A DNA stretch of 64,000 bases, taken from an uncultured Elusimicrobiales bacterium. GTDB taxonomy: Bacteria > Elusimicrobiota > Elusimicrobia > Elusimicrobiales > Elusimicrobiaceae. The stretch spans positions 1 to 64,000 of the forward strand of contig CALUXB010000002.1 of assembly GCA_944324645.1 (NCBI GenBank). The letters run 5' to 3'. The translations under genes and the position numbers were made by a program. Positions 8,125-17,247 of the stretch are shown piece by piece. Position 1 is the stretch's first letter; the number at the start of each line of letters is the position of its first letter. The notes beneath the pieces are model-generated. The model was not told the DNA's origin. It made no database searches and saw only the letters and a list, made by a program, of their open reading frames with translations.

Positions 8125-9106
8125 CTACAATTCGTTTCAGCAAATTTGGCAAGCCATACAAAAAGGCCAAAACTTCTTTGTAGCCGGGCACTTAAACCCG
8201 GACGGGGATTCTTTGGGCTGCACACTGGCCATATGCTCTTTGCTGGAGCGACTGGGCAAAACCGCCTATGCGTATGCTTCTCCGGCCATTGGCACCGATT
8301 TGCTGTTTTTGCCGGGATTAGAAAAAATACACGTCAACGAGCTTCCCCCCCGCCCTCAATTTGACACGGTCATCCTGCTGGAATGTTCCGACCGCAAACG
8401 CGGCGGCGACTTGGAAACCGTTTTACAAAACGCAAAAACCTTGGTCAACATTGACCACCATTTGGTCAGCGACGCGTACGGCGACGTCAATCATATTGAC
8501 TCTGCCGCCTCTTCTACGGCGGAAATTATTTTCCAACTCTTTGAAGCCAGCGAGGACAACCTCCTGCCCACGCCGGACGAAGCCACTTGTCTCTACACCG
8601 GCTTAGTGACCGATACCGGCCGTTTTTTGCACACCAACACCACCGCAGAAGCCCTGCGCGTGGCGTCTGCATTGGTGGCGCTGGGGGCAGATGTTAATAA
8701 AATCAACCAAGTGATTTATTTCACCAAATCTTATACGGAACTGAAGCTTTTGGGCCGCGCATTGGAAAAAATGCATTTGCGCTTTCAAAACAAATATAGC
8801 GAAATTGTGCTCACCCTCTCAGACTTTGAGCCGCTTAATGCAGTGCCTTCCCAAACGCAGGGCATCGTCAGCCAGCCCACGATGATACCGGGGGTGGAAG
8901 TGTCGGCCCTGATTAAAGAAGAGACGGACAAAGTGTCCGTCAATTTGCGCTCCCGCAATAAAATTGACGTCAGTTCTATTGCCCAACGCTTTGGCGGCGG
9001 CGGGCACGCCCGCGCAGCCGGCTTTAAAGTAACGGGCAAGTCCGTCCAGACTGTAACCGACGAGCTGGCCGCCGTGGTGGAAGAAACCCTTTCCCATGCT
9101 CACTAA
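8117..9106 (+). CDS. nrnA: DHH phosphoesterase, NrnA-like oligoribonuclease/pAp phosphatase
   Basis: Predicted bifunctional enzyme that degrades nano-RNA and dephosphorylates pAp. The 329-aa protein has the DHH domain motifs NPDGDSLG (about 26-33), LLECSD and IDHHLVSD (about 114-121), then a DHHA1 domain ending FGGGGHARAAGF near residue 300. The start overlaps rbfA by 8 bp, supporting ATG 8117 over the upstream in-frame start at 8042. The position between rbfA and truB is common in bacteria. Confidence 0.92.
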   Translation: MNSYNSFQQIWQAIQKGQNFFVAGHLNPDGDSLGCTLAICSLLERLGKTAYAYASPAIGTDLLFLPGLEKIHVNELPPRPQFDTVILLECSDRKRGGDLETVLQNAKTLVNIDHHLVSDAYGDVNHIDSAASSTAEIIFQLFEASEDNLLPTPDEATCLYTGLVTDTGRFLHTNTTAEALRVASALVALGADVNKINQVIYFTKSYTELKLLGRALEKMHLRFQNKYSEIVLTLSDFEPLNAVPSQTQGIVSQPTMIPGVEVSALIKEETDKVSVNLRSRNKIDVSSIAQRFGGGGHARAAGFKVTGKSVQTVTDELAAVVEETLSHAH

Positions 9107-9881
9107 ACCAAGCGGCCTGCTGCTGATAGACAAGCCGCAAAATTTTACCTCCAACGATATCGTTGCCATCGCCCGGCGCGCGCTGGGCACCAAATGCATT
9201 GGCCACAGCGGCACTTTAGACCCAATGGCAACGGGACTGCTGATTTTGCTTATAGAACGCCAGGCCACCCGTTTGCAGGAGAGTTTTTTACAACTTTCCA
9301 AAATTTACCGCGCAGAGCTTACCTTGGGCGCCGAAACCGACAGTTGGGACGCTCAAGGAGAAACTGTGCGCACGTTGCCTGTTGGCCCGCTGACGCTGCA
9401 GCAAATACAAGCCGCCACCCAAACCCTCAGCGGCGAAGTGCGCCAACCCATTCCCCCTTTCAGCGCCAAGAAAATAAACGGACGCAAAATGTATGACCTG
9501 GCGCGCGCGGGCCGCCCAGTGCAAGACCGCTTTAATACGGTGCAAATCCACGCGTGGGAAGACATCACTTTTAACGGAAAAGACAAAATCTCTTTTACAC
9601 TGCACTGCTCTTGCGGCACCTATGTGCGCGCGCTGGGGCTGCTGCTGGCCCGCGCGCTGGGTACTACGGGGCATTTAACCGCGCTTCGCCGCTTGCGCAT
9701 TGGGCCGTTTGACGTGCAAAATGCGTTTGACGGCGCCCGGTTAAAAACAACGCCGCGTGAAGAAATTGTAAAATTTTTAAAAGAACCTCTCTTGCCAACC
9801 GGCGGCAAGGCCGCCGCGCAAGAACCAGAGAACCGAATTTATTGCAGTGCGACAGCGCAAACGGATACGGAAGCGAAATGA
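9096..9881 (+). CDS. truB: tRNA pseudouridine-55 synthase
   Basis: TruB forms pseudouridine at position 55 in the T loop of tRNAs. The 261-aa protein starts LTKPSGLLLIDKPQNFTS, the family's N-terminal motif, and carries the catalytic Asp in GHSGTLDPMATGLL (about 33-46). KIYRAELTLGAETDSWDAQG and the GTYVRALG segment are also typical. It overlaps nrnA by 11 bp and ribF by 4 bp. Confidence 0.95.
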   Translation: MLTKPSGLLLIDKPQNFTSNDIVAIARRALGTKCIGHSGTLDPMATGLLILLIERQATRLQESFLQLSKIYRAELTLGAETDSWDAQGETVRTLPVGPLTLQQIQAATQTLSGEVRQPIPPFSAKKINGRKMYDLARAGRPVQDRFNTVQIHAWEDITFNGKDKISFTLHCSCGTYVRALGLLLARALGTTGHLTALRRLRIGPFDVQNAFDGARLKTTPREEIVKFLKEPLLPTGGKAAAQEPENRIYCSATAQTDTEAK

Positions 9882-10789
9882 AACGCAAAAATTTTATTAC
9901 TGTAGGTACTTTTGATGGGGTGCACCTGGGGCACCGCAAACTGTTTACGCGCCTGGAGCAGCTGGCGGTGCTGCACCAAATGACGCCGCTGGTGCTCTAC
10001 TTTCCCTATCCGCCCAAAACCTTACTTTCCCCCCGCCCGGAAATGACGGTGCTTTCCACGCCTCCGGAAAAAAAAATTCTATTAAAAAACTGTTTGGACG
10101 TGGCGGCCCAGCCGCTGGACTTTCAGGCTTATCGGGAATACTCCCCGGAGCAGTTTTTTAAAAAAGTCCTGTTAGAGAAATATAACTGCGGCGGCATTTT
10201 GGCCGGGCCGGATTTTGCTTTTGGTAAAAACCGCGCCGGCAATGACGACTTTCTAAAACAAAAATGCGCCCAGGCGGCTTTGCCCTTTGAAGTTTTGCCT
10301 TTTTACGACGCGGCGGACGGAACTAAAATATCCTCTTCTCTGATACGCAAAACCTTAGCCGCCGGAGACGTCCGCCTGGCTAACGCCATGCTGGGCCGTC
10401 CCTACAGCATAGAGGGCCGCGTAATCAGCGGCAAAAAATTGGGCCGCAAATTGGGTTTCCCGACGGCCAATTTGGACATTAATTTTTATAAACTGCTGCC
10501 GCTGGGCGTCTTTGCCGTCAAAGTACGGGTGGGGCGGCGGCTTTACCGCGGCATATGCAATATCGGCTTTCGCCCTACGGTCAACCCTATAGACTCTATT
10601 ATTCCGCTGACGGAAGTGCATATTTTGGATTTCAAACAGTCTATCTACGGGCGGCGCATAGAAGTGTTCTTCGGCGATAAAATGCGCGGGGAAATGAAAT
10701 TTGACGGCTTAGAGGCCCTAAAAGCCCAGCTAAGCCAAGACAAACAAAACGCCCGGCAAATTATAAACGATAAAGAATTAGAAAATTAA
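9878..10789 (+). CDS. ribF: Bifunctional riboflavin kinase/FAD synthetase
   Basis: Converts riboflavin to FMN and FAD. The 303-aa protein has an N-terminal nucleotidyltransferase domain (TVGTFDGVHLGHRKL, then SSSLIRKTLAAGD near 155) and a C-terminal flavokinase domain (GRKLGFPTANLDI, GICNIGFRPT). The ATG overlaps the truB stop as ATGA. An upstream in-frame start at 9842 lies inside truB and is not needed. Last gene of the rbfA operon. Confidence 0.95.
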   Translation: MKRKNFITVGTFDGVHLGHRKLFTRLEQLAVLHQMTPLVLYFPYPPKTLLSPRPEMTVLSTPPEKKILLKNCLDVAAQPLDFQAYREYSPEQFFKKVLLEKYNCGGILAGPDFAFGKNRAGNDDFLKQKCAQAALPFEVLPFYDAADGTKISSSLIRKTLAAGDVRLANAMLGRPYSIEGRVISGKKLGRKLGFPTANLDINFYKLLPLGVFAVKVRVGRRLYRGICNIGFRPTVNPIDSIIPLTEVHILDFKQSIYGRRIEVFFGDKMRGEMKFDGLEALKAQLSQDKQNARQIINDKELEN

Positions 10790-10832
10790 GACCTTATTCT
10801 GCTCCGCCTGCCGGCAACACTTTCAACGCACA

Positions 10833-10859
10833 AAAAACCCCGCCTAAAGCGGGGTTTTT
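10833..10859 (+). terminator. Terminator of the rbfA-ribF operon
   Basis: AAAACCCCGC, CTAAA loop, GCGGGGTTTTT. The symmetric A and T tracts allow it to work on both strands, so it may also end the minus-strand prepilin gene. Confidence 0.9.
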
Positions 10860-10874
10860 AAACTTTTTAAACAA

Positions 10875-11341
10875 TCAGCAACAGTTACATTGAGTATTTT
10901 CTTCCACGCCTAATACTTTCAACAAATCATAATCTACATCTGGAGACCCACAGCCATCATAGTTTTGAGAGCCAGAAAAATGCCCGTCTTTATGGATACA
11001 AACACATACATCATACTTATCATACAGAGCACTACCAATAATTGTATCATCATTGGCCGCCCATCTTCCATTAAAAGAAAAATGCCCACTTGTTACATTA
11101 CCATCTCCTTCTCCAATACTAATGGATAAAGAAGAAAGCCCATGGCACTCCTCTCCTGTTTCCAAATCACAGGCTTTAACGGCCTCTCCAATAGTTCTTA
11201 AATTCACAAATGCTTCTGCAAAACGTGCCTTGGTAACACTGCGTTCATATTGCGGAAGAGCTATGGCAGATAAAATACCAATTATCAGCACCACTACCAA
11301 TAATTCAATCAGCGTAAAACCTAAAGAGTAATTTTTTTCAT
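10875..11341 (-). pseudogene. Type IV prepilin-like gene, frameshifted in a poly-A tract
   Basis: The 3' part encodes 141 residues beginning VVVLIIGILSAIALPQYERS, the hydrophobic helix of a prepilin, plus a Cys-containing globular domain. The natural start is the ATG at 11341-11339, with AGAGGG 4 nt before it. From it the frame reads M-K-K-I-T-L-stop. A run of seven A residues (T on plus, 11332-11338) follows the ATG. With eight it would read M-K-K-N-Y-S-L-G then FTLIELL, a perfect prepilin leader with the Gly/Phe cleavage site. The gene is thus off by one base. Phase variation, transcriptional slippage, true decay and assembly error are all possible. Confidence 0.85.
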
Positions 11342-11496
11342 ATAGCCCTCTCTAAGATAATAATATCGCTACATATAGAATTCTATCAAAAATTTTGCGT
11401 CCATTAGAACTTTTGAGAGATTTTATTATGAGCAAATTTATTTCATCAATTTGGCCTAATTGCAAATTATCTATCAACATATTTCCCCAAAAAACC

Positions 11497-11519
11497 AGGC
11501 GGGCCTAAAAGGCCCGCCC
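11497..11519 (-). terminator. Second terminator after the NHL gene
   Basis: GGCGGGCC / GGCCCGCC stem with a TTTT loop, followed on the minus strand by TGGTTTTTT. Confidence 0.75.
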
Positions 11520-11535
11520 GTGAGCATCATTTATC

Positions 11536-11557
11536 AAAACCTCCGGTAGCCCGGAGG
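11536..11557 (-). terminator. First terminator after the NHL gene
   Basis: CCTCCGG / CCGGAGG stem (11540-11557) followed on the minus strand by TTTTGAT, 12 bp after the stop codon. Confidence 0.75.
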
Positions 11558-11569
11558 AAAAACAGTATA

Positions 11570-12820
11570 TTACTTTTTCTTCATGTTTTGCAACTGTGGT
11601 ACAAAAAGCACTTCATAAAAGCTGCGGCTGTCCACTTCGCTATTGGAATCTGCCAAAACGGAATAGCTGGTGGGCGCACGCACGCTGGAAATGCGCTGTA
11701 CGCGGCGCACCACATTATTGCCCGTATCTAAAAAGTACAAAATATCGTAAGGGCTGATGACCAAAGCACCGGGGTAAGCCAGCTTGGCGTCCCAAGCATT
11801 AATATCGCGTCCGTTATACCCTCGTTTACCGGTGCCCACCACCGTTTCCACCCAGGCGCGGCGGTTTGGCAAATCCACCGTAATACGGCGGATACGCTGG
11901 TTGTCCGTATCAGACACATAGACACGGCCAAAGCGGTCCAAGGCCAAGCCCGTAGGGTCATTAAAACGCGCATCAGTGCTGCGGCCCGAATTATCCCCCT
12001 CATAGCCGGAACGGCCCGTGCCCGCCAGTGTAAACATACGCTTACTACGGTTGTCTACAAAGCGGATTTTATGGTTGCCGGTATCGGCAATATATAAATT
12101 GTCGTGCTTGTCAAATATAATAGCCGTGGGGCGGCTTATGCTGGTGTTTATAGCCAAATCCCCATCATCGCCGTCCCGGTTTTCACCGTCACCCGCTACG
12201 GTGGTCAGTACACCGGTAAGCCGGTCTATTTTGCGGATACGGTTATTGCCGGTGTCTGAGATAAACACTTCTCCTTTGCTGTTAATGGCCACCCCGGAAG
12301 GAGCATTTAAAGCGGTATTGGCGGCTTTAACGCCCTCCCCTTCATACCCGCGCCGCCCGTTGCCGGCTATAGTATAAAGATAGCCTTTGGGCGTCAGCAG
12401 ACGCAGGCGGTGGTTGCCGGTATCGGCAATATATAAATTGCCGTGTCCGTCAAAAGCCAGTGCGGTAGGCCCCCTTAAGCCCGCCATATCAGCATGCCCC
12501 CCGTCATTGGAAAACTCGCCTTTTCCGGTGCCGGCCACCGTTTCTATATCATGGGAACGTATATCTATGCGCCGAATGCGGTGGTTCATGGTATCGGCTA
12601 TATAAATATTATTCCAGCGGTCCAGCGCCAAACCCAGAGGGTTGGCAAAGCGGGCCTTTTGTGCGTCGGTCCCGTCGCCGCTGTAGCCGCGTTTGCCGGG
12701 AATGCCGGCAATATCCTCTATCACGCCGGGGTCGTTAGGCTGCACGGCGGCCCATAGAGCCGCTGAAGCGCAGAGAGCAAACAGAACAGACAAAAATGTT
12801 TTTTTGGTATATTTAGTCAT
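11570..12820 (-). CDS. Secreted NHL-repeat beta-propeller protein
   Basis: A 416-aa exported protein. The signal peptide is at 1-25 (FLSVLFALCASAALWA). At least five NHL repeats of about 56 residues follow, each with a core like GLALDRWNNIYIADTMNHRI plus an intervening TVAGTGKGEFSNDGG-type strand, predicting a beta-propeller in the periplasm or at the surface. ATG 12820 is chosen because the signal peptide begins there and AGGAAAA lies upstream. The longer reading from 12949 adds an unlikely 43-residue prefix. NHL propellers usually bind proteins or glycans; the ligand is unknown. Confidence 0.85.
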   Translation of the reverse strand: MTKYTKKTFLSVLFALCASAALWAAVQPNDPGVIEDIAGIPGKRGYSGDGTDAQKARFANPLGLALDRWNNIYIADTMNHRIRRIDIRSHDIETVAGTGKGEFSNDGGHADMAGLRGPTALAFDGHGNLYIADTGNHRLRLLTPKGYLYTIAGNGRRGYEGEGVKAANTALNAPSGVAINSKGEVFISDTGNNRIRKIDRLTGVLTTVAGDGENRDGDDGDLAINTSISRPTAIIFDKHDNLYIADTGNHKIRFVDNRSKRMFTLAGTGRSGYEGDNSGRSTDARFNDPTGLALDRFGRVYVSDTDNQRIRRITVDLPNRRAWVETVVGTGKRGYNGRDINAWDAKLAYPGALVISPYDILYFLDTGNNVVRRVQRISSVRAPTSYSVLADSNSEVDSRSFYEVLFVPQLQNMKKK

Positions 12821-12960
12821 AAGTTTTCCTGTCTTTATCCTAACAAAAACGTCCCACCCGCGCCAAGCACTTTTTCCGCTCTCTTGCGCGCAATTTGTTA
12901 AAATAGAAATAGAAGGATTTATTATTTTCCGCGCGCCTGGCGCGCACACAAGAGGACCTT

Positions 12961-14319
12961 ATGATTATACTTTTCTTAAACTGCGGCAGTTCTTCCGTCA
13001 AATACAGCGTTTATGACTGGGACAAAAAGCGCAGCCTGGCCGCCGGCGGCGTAGAGCGCATTGGCATTGCCGGCTCTTTTATTACCCACGAACGCCCGGG
13101 CAAAGAAGCCTTTGAACTAAAACAAGACTGCCACAACCACAAAGACGCCATTACCTTAGTAATTAATACCTTGACCAACAAAGAATACGGCGTTATTGAA
13201 AATATTAATATGATTTCCGCCGTAGGCCACCGCATCGTGCACGGGGGCAAATTTACCAAATCCGTCGTGGCAGACAAGCCGGTTATTGACGAACTGAAAA
13301 ACATTTCCGACCTGGCCCCACTGCATAACCCGGCCCATATTATGGGTATTGAAGCGGCTATGTCCATTCTGCCTAACGTAATGCACGTGTGCGTGATGGA
13401 TACCGCTTTTCACCAGACTATGCCTGCTCACGCCTATATGTATGCCCTGCCGCGCAACTGGTACACCGATTTTCAAATGCGCCGCTTTGGGGCGCACGGC
13501 TCTTCGGCGCTGTACTGCTCCCGCCGCGCCGCTGTCTTGCTGGGTAAAAATGTGGAAGACACCAACACCATTATCTGCCACATTGGCAACGGCGCCAGCT
13601 GCACCGCCGTCAAAAACGGCCAATGCTACGACACCAGTATGGGGCTGACCCCGCTGGAAGGCCTCATTATGGGCACGCGCAGCGGCGATATTGACCCGTC
13701 CATCTGCTTTCATATGATGAAAAAGCTCAATATGAGCCCGGACGAAATGTACCGCATTTTAAACCGCGAAAGCGGCGTAAAAGCCATCACGGGCGGACGC
13801 TTTGCCGACCGGCGCGACATTGTGGAAAACGCCAAGAACGGCGACGAGCTGTGCAAGCTGGCTATCGCGATGGAAAGCTACCGCATTAAAAAATACATCG
13901 GTTCCTATATGGCGGCTTTGGGCCGCGTGGACGCGATTGTGTTCACCGCCGGCGTAGGCGAAAGAAGCCCGGTTATACGCGGTAAATCCGTAGAAGGGTT
14001 GGAGAATTACGGCATTGTGCTAGACGAGCAGAAAAACCGCGACGCCGTAACCAAAAACGCCGAAAGCTGTATATCGGCGGAAAACTCCAAAGTCAAAATT
14101 TTTGTCGTACCGACGGACGAAGAAATTGTAGGCGTGCAGGACATTGTGGCTATACAGGCCGGAACCTACGACGTATATACCAAGTTCCGCTATATCTTTG
14201 AAGACAAAGACTACCGCAACAGCCTGCGTGATGAAGCGTTTATAGAAGAGGTAAAGAAAAAACCGTTCCTCTTAAACGCCGCTGTCAATTTGCCGGACGC
14301 TTTGAAACAAAAACAATAA
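12961..14319 (+). CDS. ackA: Acetate kinase
   Basis: Interconverts acetyl phosphate plus ADP and acetate plus ATP, the ATP-yielding step of acetate fermentation. The 452-aa protein has the family motifs NCGSSSVKY (7-15), VCVMDTAFHQTMP, IGNGASCTAV, MGTRSGDIDPSI and FTAGVGERSP. It is about 50 residues longer than usual (family near 400), with a charged C-terminal extension after VGVQDIVAIQAG. AGAGGA precedes the ATG. A GC-rich inverted repeat (12931-12945) lies 5-6 nt before that site and could affect translation. No pta gene is adjacent. Confidence 0.95.
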   Translation: MIILFLNCGSSSVKYSVYDWDKKRSLAAGGVERIGIAGSFITHERPGKEAFELKQDCHNHKDAITLVINTLTNKEYGVIENINMISAVGHRIVHGGKFTKSVVADKPVIDELKNISDLAPLHNPAHIMGIEAAMSILPNVMHVCVMDTAFHQTMPAHAYMYALPRNWYTDFQMRRFGAHGSSALYCSRRAAVLLGKNVEDTNTIICHIGNGASCTAVKNGQCYDTSMGLTPLEGLIMGTRSGDIDPSICFHMMKKLNMSPDEMYRILNRESGVKAITGGRFADRRDIVENAKNGDELCKLAIAMESYRIKKYIGSYMAALGRVDAIVFTAGVGERSPVIRGKSVEGLENYGIVLDEQKNRDAVTKNAESCISAENSKVKIFVVPTDEEIVGVQDIVAIQAGTYDVYTKFRYIFEDKDYRNSLRDEAFIEEVKKKPFLLNAAVNLPDALKQKQ

Positions 14320-14326
14320 TACTCCG

Positions 14327-14357
14327 CCCCGTGCCGTTTAAGGCACGGGGCTTATTT
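14327..14357 (+). terminator. Terminator of ackA
   Basis: CCCCGTGCC / GGCACGGGG stem followed by CTTATTTT. Confidence 0.85.
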
Positions 14358-14395
14358 TAGAAAAGAAAAACATTCCTACGGAGGAAAAATAACAT

Positions 14396-15013
14396 ATGTT
14401 CATGCCCAAAGAAGCCAAATTCTTTGACTTGTTTGACAAGCAGGCCGAAAATATCGTCCAGGCAGCAAACTTCTACAAAAAGCTGGTAGATGAAGCCGCC
14501 TTTACCCCGGAAAACGTACGCGCGATGCACGAGCGGGAACATTACGGAGACGAGCTGACGCACACCATTATTAACACCTTAAACGAAACGTTCGTCACCC
14601 CCTTTGACCGCGAGGATATCATGGCCCTGGCCAACCATATGGACGATATTATAGACGGCATTTACATGATTACCAACCGCTTCTGCCTCTATAAAATTAC
14701 CAAACCGACGGAAGCCTCCAAAAAGCTGGGCGGAGTTATTGCCCAGTCCACCAAAGCTTTGCAAAAAGCTTTGGCCGCCCTGCGCAATAAAAAAATGATG
14801 AAAGAAACCCTGCTGCAGTGCGTGGAAATCAACCGCCTGGAAAACGAGGCGGATGTCATCCGCGATGAGGCCATCTCTTACTTGTTTGAACACGAAAAAG
14901 ACCCGGTGATGATTATCAAACAAAAAGAACTGTACGAAGAAGCAGAAAACGTAACGGATTACTGCGAACATACGGCCAATGTGGTGGAATCTATCCTGGT
15001 AAAGAACAACTAA
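14396..15013 (+). CDS. DUF47 (PhoU-like) phosphate transport accessory protein
   Basis: A 205-aa all-helical protein of the DUF47/PhoU-related family. It begins FMPKEAKFFDLFDKQAENIV and has the paired acidic motifs EREHYGDELTHTI (about 46-58) and EINRLENEADVIRDEA (about 142-157), which bind metal clusters in relatives. It is encoded 4 bp before a Pit transporter. This pairing is very common, and the protein is thought to regulate the transporter. GGAGG precedes the ATG. Confidence 0.93.
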   Translation: MFMPKEAKFFDLFDKQAENIVQAANFYKKLVDEAAFTPENVRAMHEREHYGDELTHTIINTLNETFVTPFDREDIMALANHMDDIIDGIYMITNRFCLYKITKPTEASKKLGGVIAQSTKALQKALAALRNKKMMKETLLQCVEINRLENEADVIRDEAISYLFEHEKDPVMIIKQKELYEEAENVTDYCEHTANVVESILVKNN

Positions 15014-15017
15014 GCCT

Positions 15018-16067
15018 ATGACCTGGATTATTTTACTGATTCTGTTGGCATTGTTTTTTGACTACCTCAACGGTTTCCACGACGCGGCCAACTCCGTGGC
15101 GACCGTCGTGTCCACGCGCGTGCTTTCGCCCAAGGCGGCGGTGGCCTGGGCGGCGTTTTTTAACTTCGTCGCCTTTCTGGTGTTCCACACCGGCGTGGCC
15201 AAAACCATCGGCAGCGGCATTGTAGACATCAGCATTGTGGATGCCAACCTGGTGTTCGGCGCGCTGTGCGGCGCCTGCGCCTGGAATATCCTGACCTGGT
15301 GGTGGGGCCTGCCGTCCAGCTCCTCCCACGCGCTTATCGGCGGGCTGATCGGCGCGGGGCTGGTAAAAGCCGGCACCGAAGGGCTGGTGGCCAGCGGTAT
15401 TATTAAAACGGTGCTGTTTATCTTCGTGTCGCCGCTGCTGGGTTTCATTTTAAGCTTGGTGATTGGTATCCTTGTGTTCAACTTGTTCCGCAAAACCAAT
15501 CCGTTTAAAGTGGACCACATTTTCCGCATCGGCCAGTTATTCTCCGCGGCGGCCTACAGCCTGGGCCACGGCGGCAACGATGCGCAGAAAACCATGGGTA
15601 TCATCAGCATGCTGCTGCTGGGCGGACTGGCGGGGCAGGAAGCCGCACCTATACGCGATTTCCTGTTAAGCCATGAGGAACTGCACCTGGTGGCGCAGGG
15701 CGAGTTTATCGTCCCCCTGAGCGTGGTGCTGATGTGCCACTCCGCCATTGCCCTGGGCACCCTGTCCGGCGGCTGGCGTATTGTGAAAACCATGGGCCAG
15801 AAAATTACGCGCTTGCGCCCCGTGGACGGCTTCTGCGCCGAGTCCGGCTCGGCCATTTCGCTGTTTATCGCTTCGTCTTTGGGCGTGCCCGTGAGCACGA
15901 CGCATACCATTACTGGCGCTATCGTCGGGGTGGGCTCCCTGCGCCGTCTTTCCAGCGTACGCTGGGGCGTAGCCAAACGCATTGTGTGGGCGTGGTTTAT
16001 TACCATTCCGGCGGCGGGAATTATATCGGCCGCGGCCTATTGCCTCAAAGTAGCTTTGTTTGACTGA
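15018..16067 (+). CDS. pit: Inorganic phosphate transporter, PiT family
   Basis: A 349-aa inner-membrane protein with about ten hydrophobic segments. It carries the inverted-repeat signature of PiT carriers: FHDAANSVATVVSTR (about 21-35) and LGHGGNDAQKTMG (about 183-195). SSSHALIGGLIGAG and STTHTITGAIVGVG are the paired half-motifs. It imports metal-phosphate with a cation gradient. Translationally linked to the DUF47 gene. Confidence 0.95.
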   Translation: MTWIILLILLALFFDYLNGFHDAANSVATVVSTRVLSPKAAVAWAAFFNFVAFLVFHTGVAKTIGSGIVDISIVDANLVFGALCGACAWNILTWWWGLPSSSSHALIGGLIGAGLVKAGTEGLVASGIIKTVLFIFVSPLLGFILSLVIGILVFNLFRKTNPFKVDHIFRIGQLFSAAAYSLGHGGNDAQKTMGIISMLLLGGLAGQEAAPIRDFLLSHEELHLVAQGEFIVPLSVVLMCHSAIALGTLSGGWRIVKTMGQKITRLRPVDGFCAESGSAISLFIASSLGVPVSTTHTITGAIVGVGSLRRLSSVRWGVAKRIVWAWFITIPAAGIISAAAYCLKVALFD

Positions 16068-16080
16068 TTGCAATCTGCCG

Positions 16081-16107
16081 AAAACCCGCTTGCAAAAGCG
16101 GGTTTTT
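16081..16107. terminator. Bidirectional terminator between pit and a prepilin gene
   Basis: AAAACCCGCTT / AAAGCGGGTTTTT stem between convergent genes, with A and T tracts on both sides. Confidence 0.85.
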
Positions 16108-16109
16108 AT

Positions 16110-16652
16110 TTAAAAATTTAAACTGTATAATGAGGTGCCCCAATCACTTACGGATGCTGTTTTCCGGCCTAGAGATGCACACAGTCTATCCCCATAAGGG
16201 CTATCCTTTTGCGCATAGCACATTTTTCTGTCCATATTGCCGCCGCAAAAATCTATGGCTACTTTATCTTCTTGATTGTCCCAATATGCACACGGAAAAG
16301 AAAACGCTACGCTTAAATGACCAATCGGAGTGTTTTGATATTGCCAACTCTGGTTATCTGATTCTATACGGGAAGCATAAGCTATCTGCAAATCTAAAGC
16401 GTCCAAATCGGCCGTATAAACACCATTTGCCATATAATATCTTTCCTGCGCTTCCACTATACTGCGCAGCAAAGGCAAAGCCCGTGCTACCCGCGCACGA
16501 CCAACCGCTACCTGATATTTCGGCAAAGCGATTGCCGCCAAAATGCCAATAATCAGCACCACCACCAAAAGCTCAATAAGCGTAAAACCGCCTAAAACGG
16601 ATTTTACGGGTTTTTTTAGAAGAGAGATATCTTTTTGACATTTTTCGCTCAT
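16110..16652 (-). CDS. Type IV prepilin-like protein
   Basis: A 180-aa protein with a 22-residue charged leader ending in Gly-Gly, then FTLIELLVVVLIIGILAAIALPKY, read here as two adjacent parts of the classical prepilin cleavage site and helix. The globular domain has four or more Cys (SFPCAYWD, DFCGGN, KMCYAQ, RLCASL) and the YYMANGVYTADLDALD segment typical of Elusimicrobia pilin-like proteins. ATG 16652 sits 6 nt after TAAATT, with no ribosome binding site, so it may be leaderless. Role: minor pilin or surface pseudopilin. The assembly machinery is not in this window. Confidence 0.9.
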   Translation of the reverse strand: MSEKCQKDISLLKKPVKSVLGGFTLIELLVVVLIIGILAAIALPKYQVAVGRARVARALPLLRSIVEAQERYYMANGVYTADLDALDLQIAYASRIESDNQSWQYQNTPIGHLSVAFSFPCAYWDNQEDKVAIDFCGGNMDRKMCYAQKDSPYGDRLCASLGRKTASVSDWGTSLYSLNF

Positions 16653-16750
16653 ACGCAAAATTTATCAAAAAAAAAAAATGAGTCAAGCCCCTCTGTTTTT
16701 CCACCAAAAACCCTGCCCCGCGGGTACGCTAACAGCTAGCAGACTCTGTT

Positions 16751-16765
16751 TGCTATAATGTAAAT
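16751..16765 (+). promoter_or_regulatory. Extended -10 promoter of the merR-like gene, predicted leaderless
   Basis: TGCTATAAT ends at 16759 and the ATG is at 16766, exactly 6 nt later. No ribosome binding site is present. Confidence 0.7.
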
Positions 16766-17110
16766 ATGGGATTAGAAGAGTTGGAACAAAAAGACTATTT
16801 TAGCATTGGCGACGTAAAACGTATTACCGGCGTGCCAGAATATTCCGTGCGCTACTGGGAGGCGGAGTTTGGCCTGATTAAACCTATCCGCCTGGAAAGC
16901 GGACACCGCCGCTATACCAAAGAAGATGTTTATACTATTCTAAAAATCAAAGATTTGATTTATAAACATAAGCTGACGCTGGAGGGCGCAAAAAAACAGC
17001 TTTCTAAGTTCTCTCCTACTGCCCGTGCGCAGGCTAAAACCGCCGCCACAGACGTCAAGTTTCTCTCGGAAATCAAAGAAACTCTTTCCCAACTTCTAAA
17101 AGAATGCTAA
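16766..17110 (+). CDS. MerR-family transcriptional regulator
   Basis: A 114-aa protein with an N-terminal winged helix: YFSIGDVKRITGVPEYSVRY (about 11-30), then WEAEFGLIKPIRLESGHRRY and TKEDVYTILKIKDLIY. The C-terminal part is short, helical and Cys-poor, so no metal or redox sensor is evident. It resembles the HspR/MlrA-like small MerR proteins common in delta-proteobacteria and Elusimicrobia. It lies just before two tRNA-Pro genes on the same strand. The target is unknown. Confidence 0.9.
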   Translation: MGLEELEQKDYFSIGDVKRITGVPEYSVRYWEAEFGLIKPIRLESGHRRYTKEDVYTILKIKDLIYKHKLTLEGAKKQLSKFSPTARAQAKTAATDVKFLSEIKETLSQLLKEC

Positions 17111-17148
17111 AATATATGTACAGCAGTAAAGTGCATTGACAATCTTTC

Positions 17149-17223
17149 CGGGGAATGGCTCAGTGGTAGAGTGCTCGCTTGGGGTGCGAGAGACCGCGGG
17201 TTCGATTCCCGCTTCCCCGACCA
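17149..17223 (+). tRNA. tRNA-Pro (GGG)
   Basis: Acceptor CGGGGAA (17149-17155) pairs with TTCCCCG (17213-17219). The discriminator is A and CCA is encoded. The anticodon loop TTGGGGT gives GGG. The T arm GCGGG-TTCGATT-CCCGC is perfect. The C1-G72 pair is a bacterial tRNA-Pro identity element. Confidence 0.97.
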
Positions 17224-17247
17224 TTTCAACCAATTACTTGCTATATA

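Noticed and set aside
12018..12757. Plus-strand open frames opposite the NHL protein
   Set aside because: Shadows of the NHL repeats on the minus strand; no ribosome binding site and no family features.
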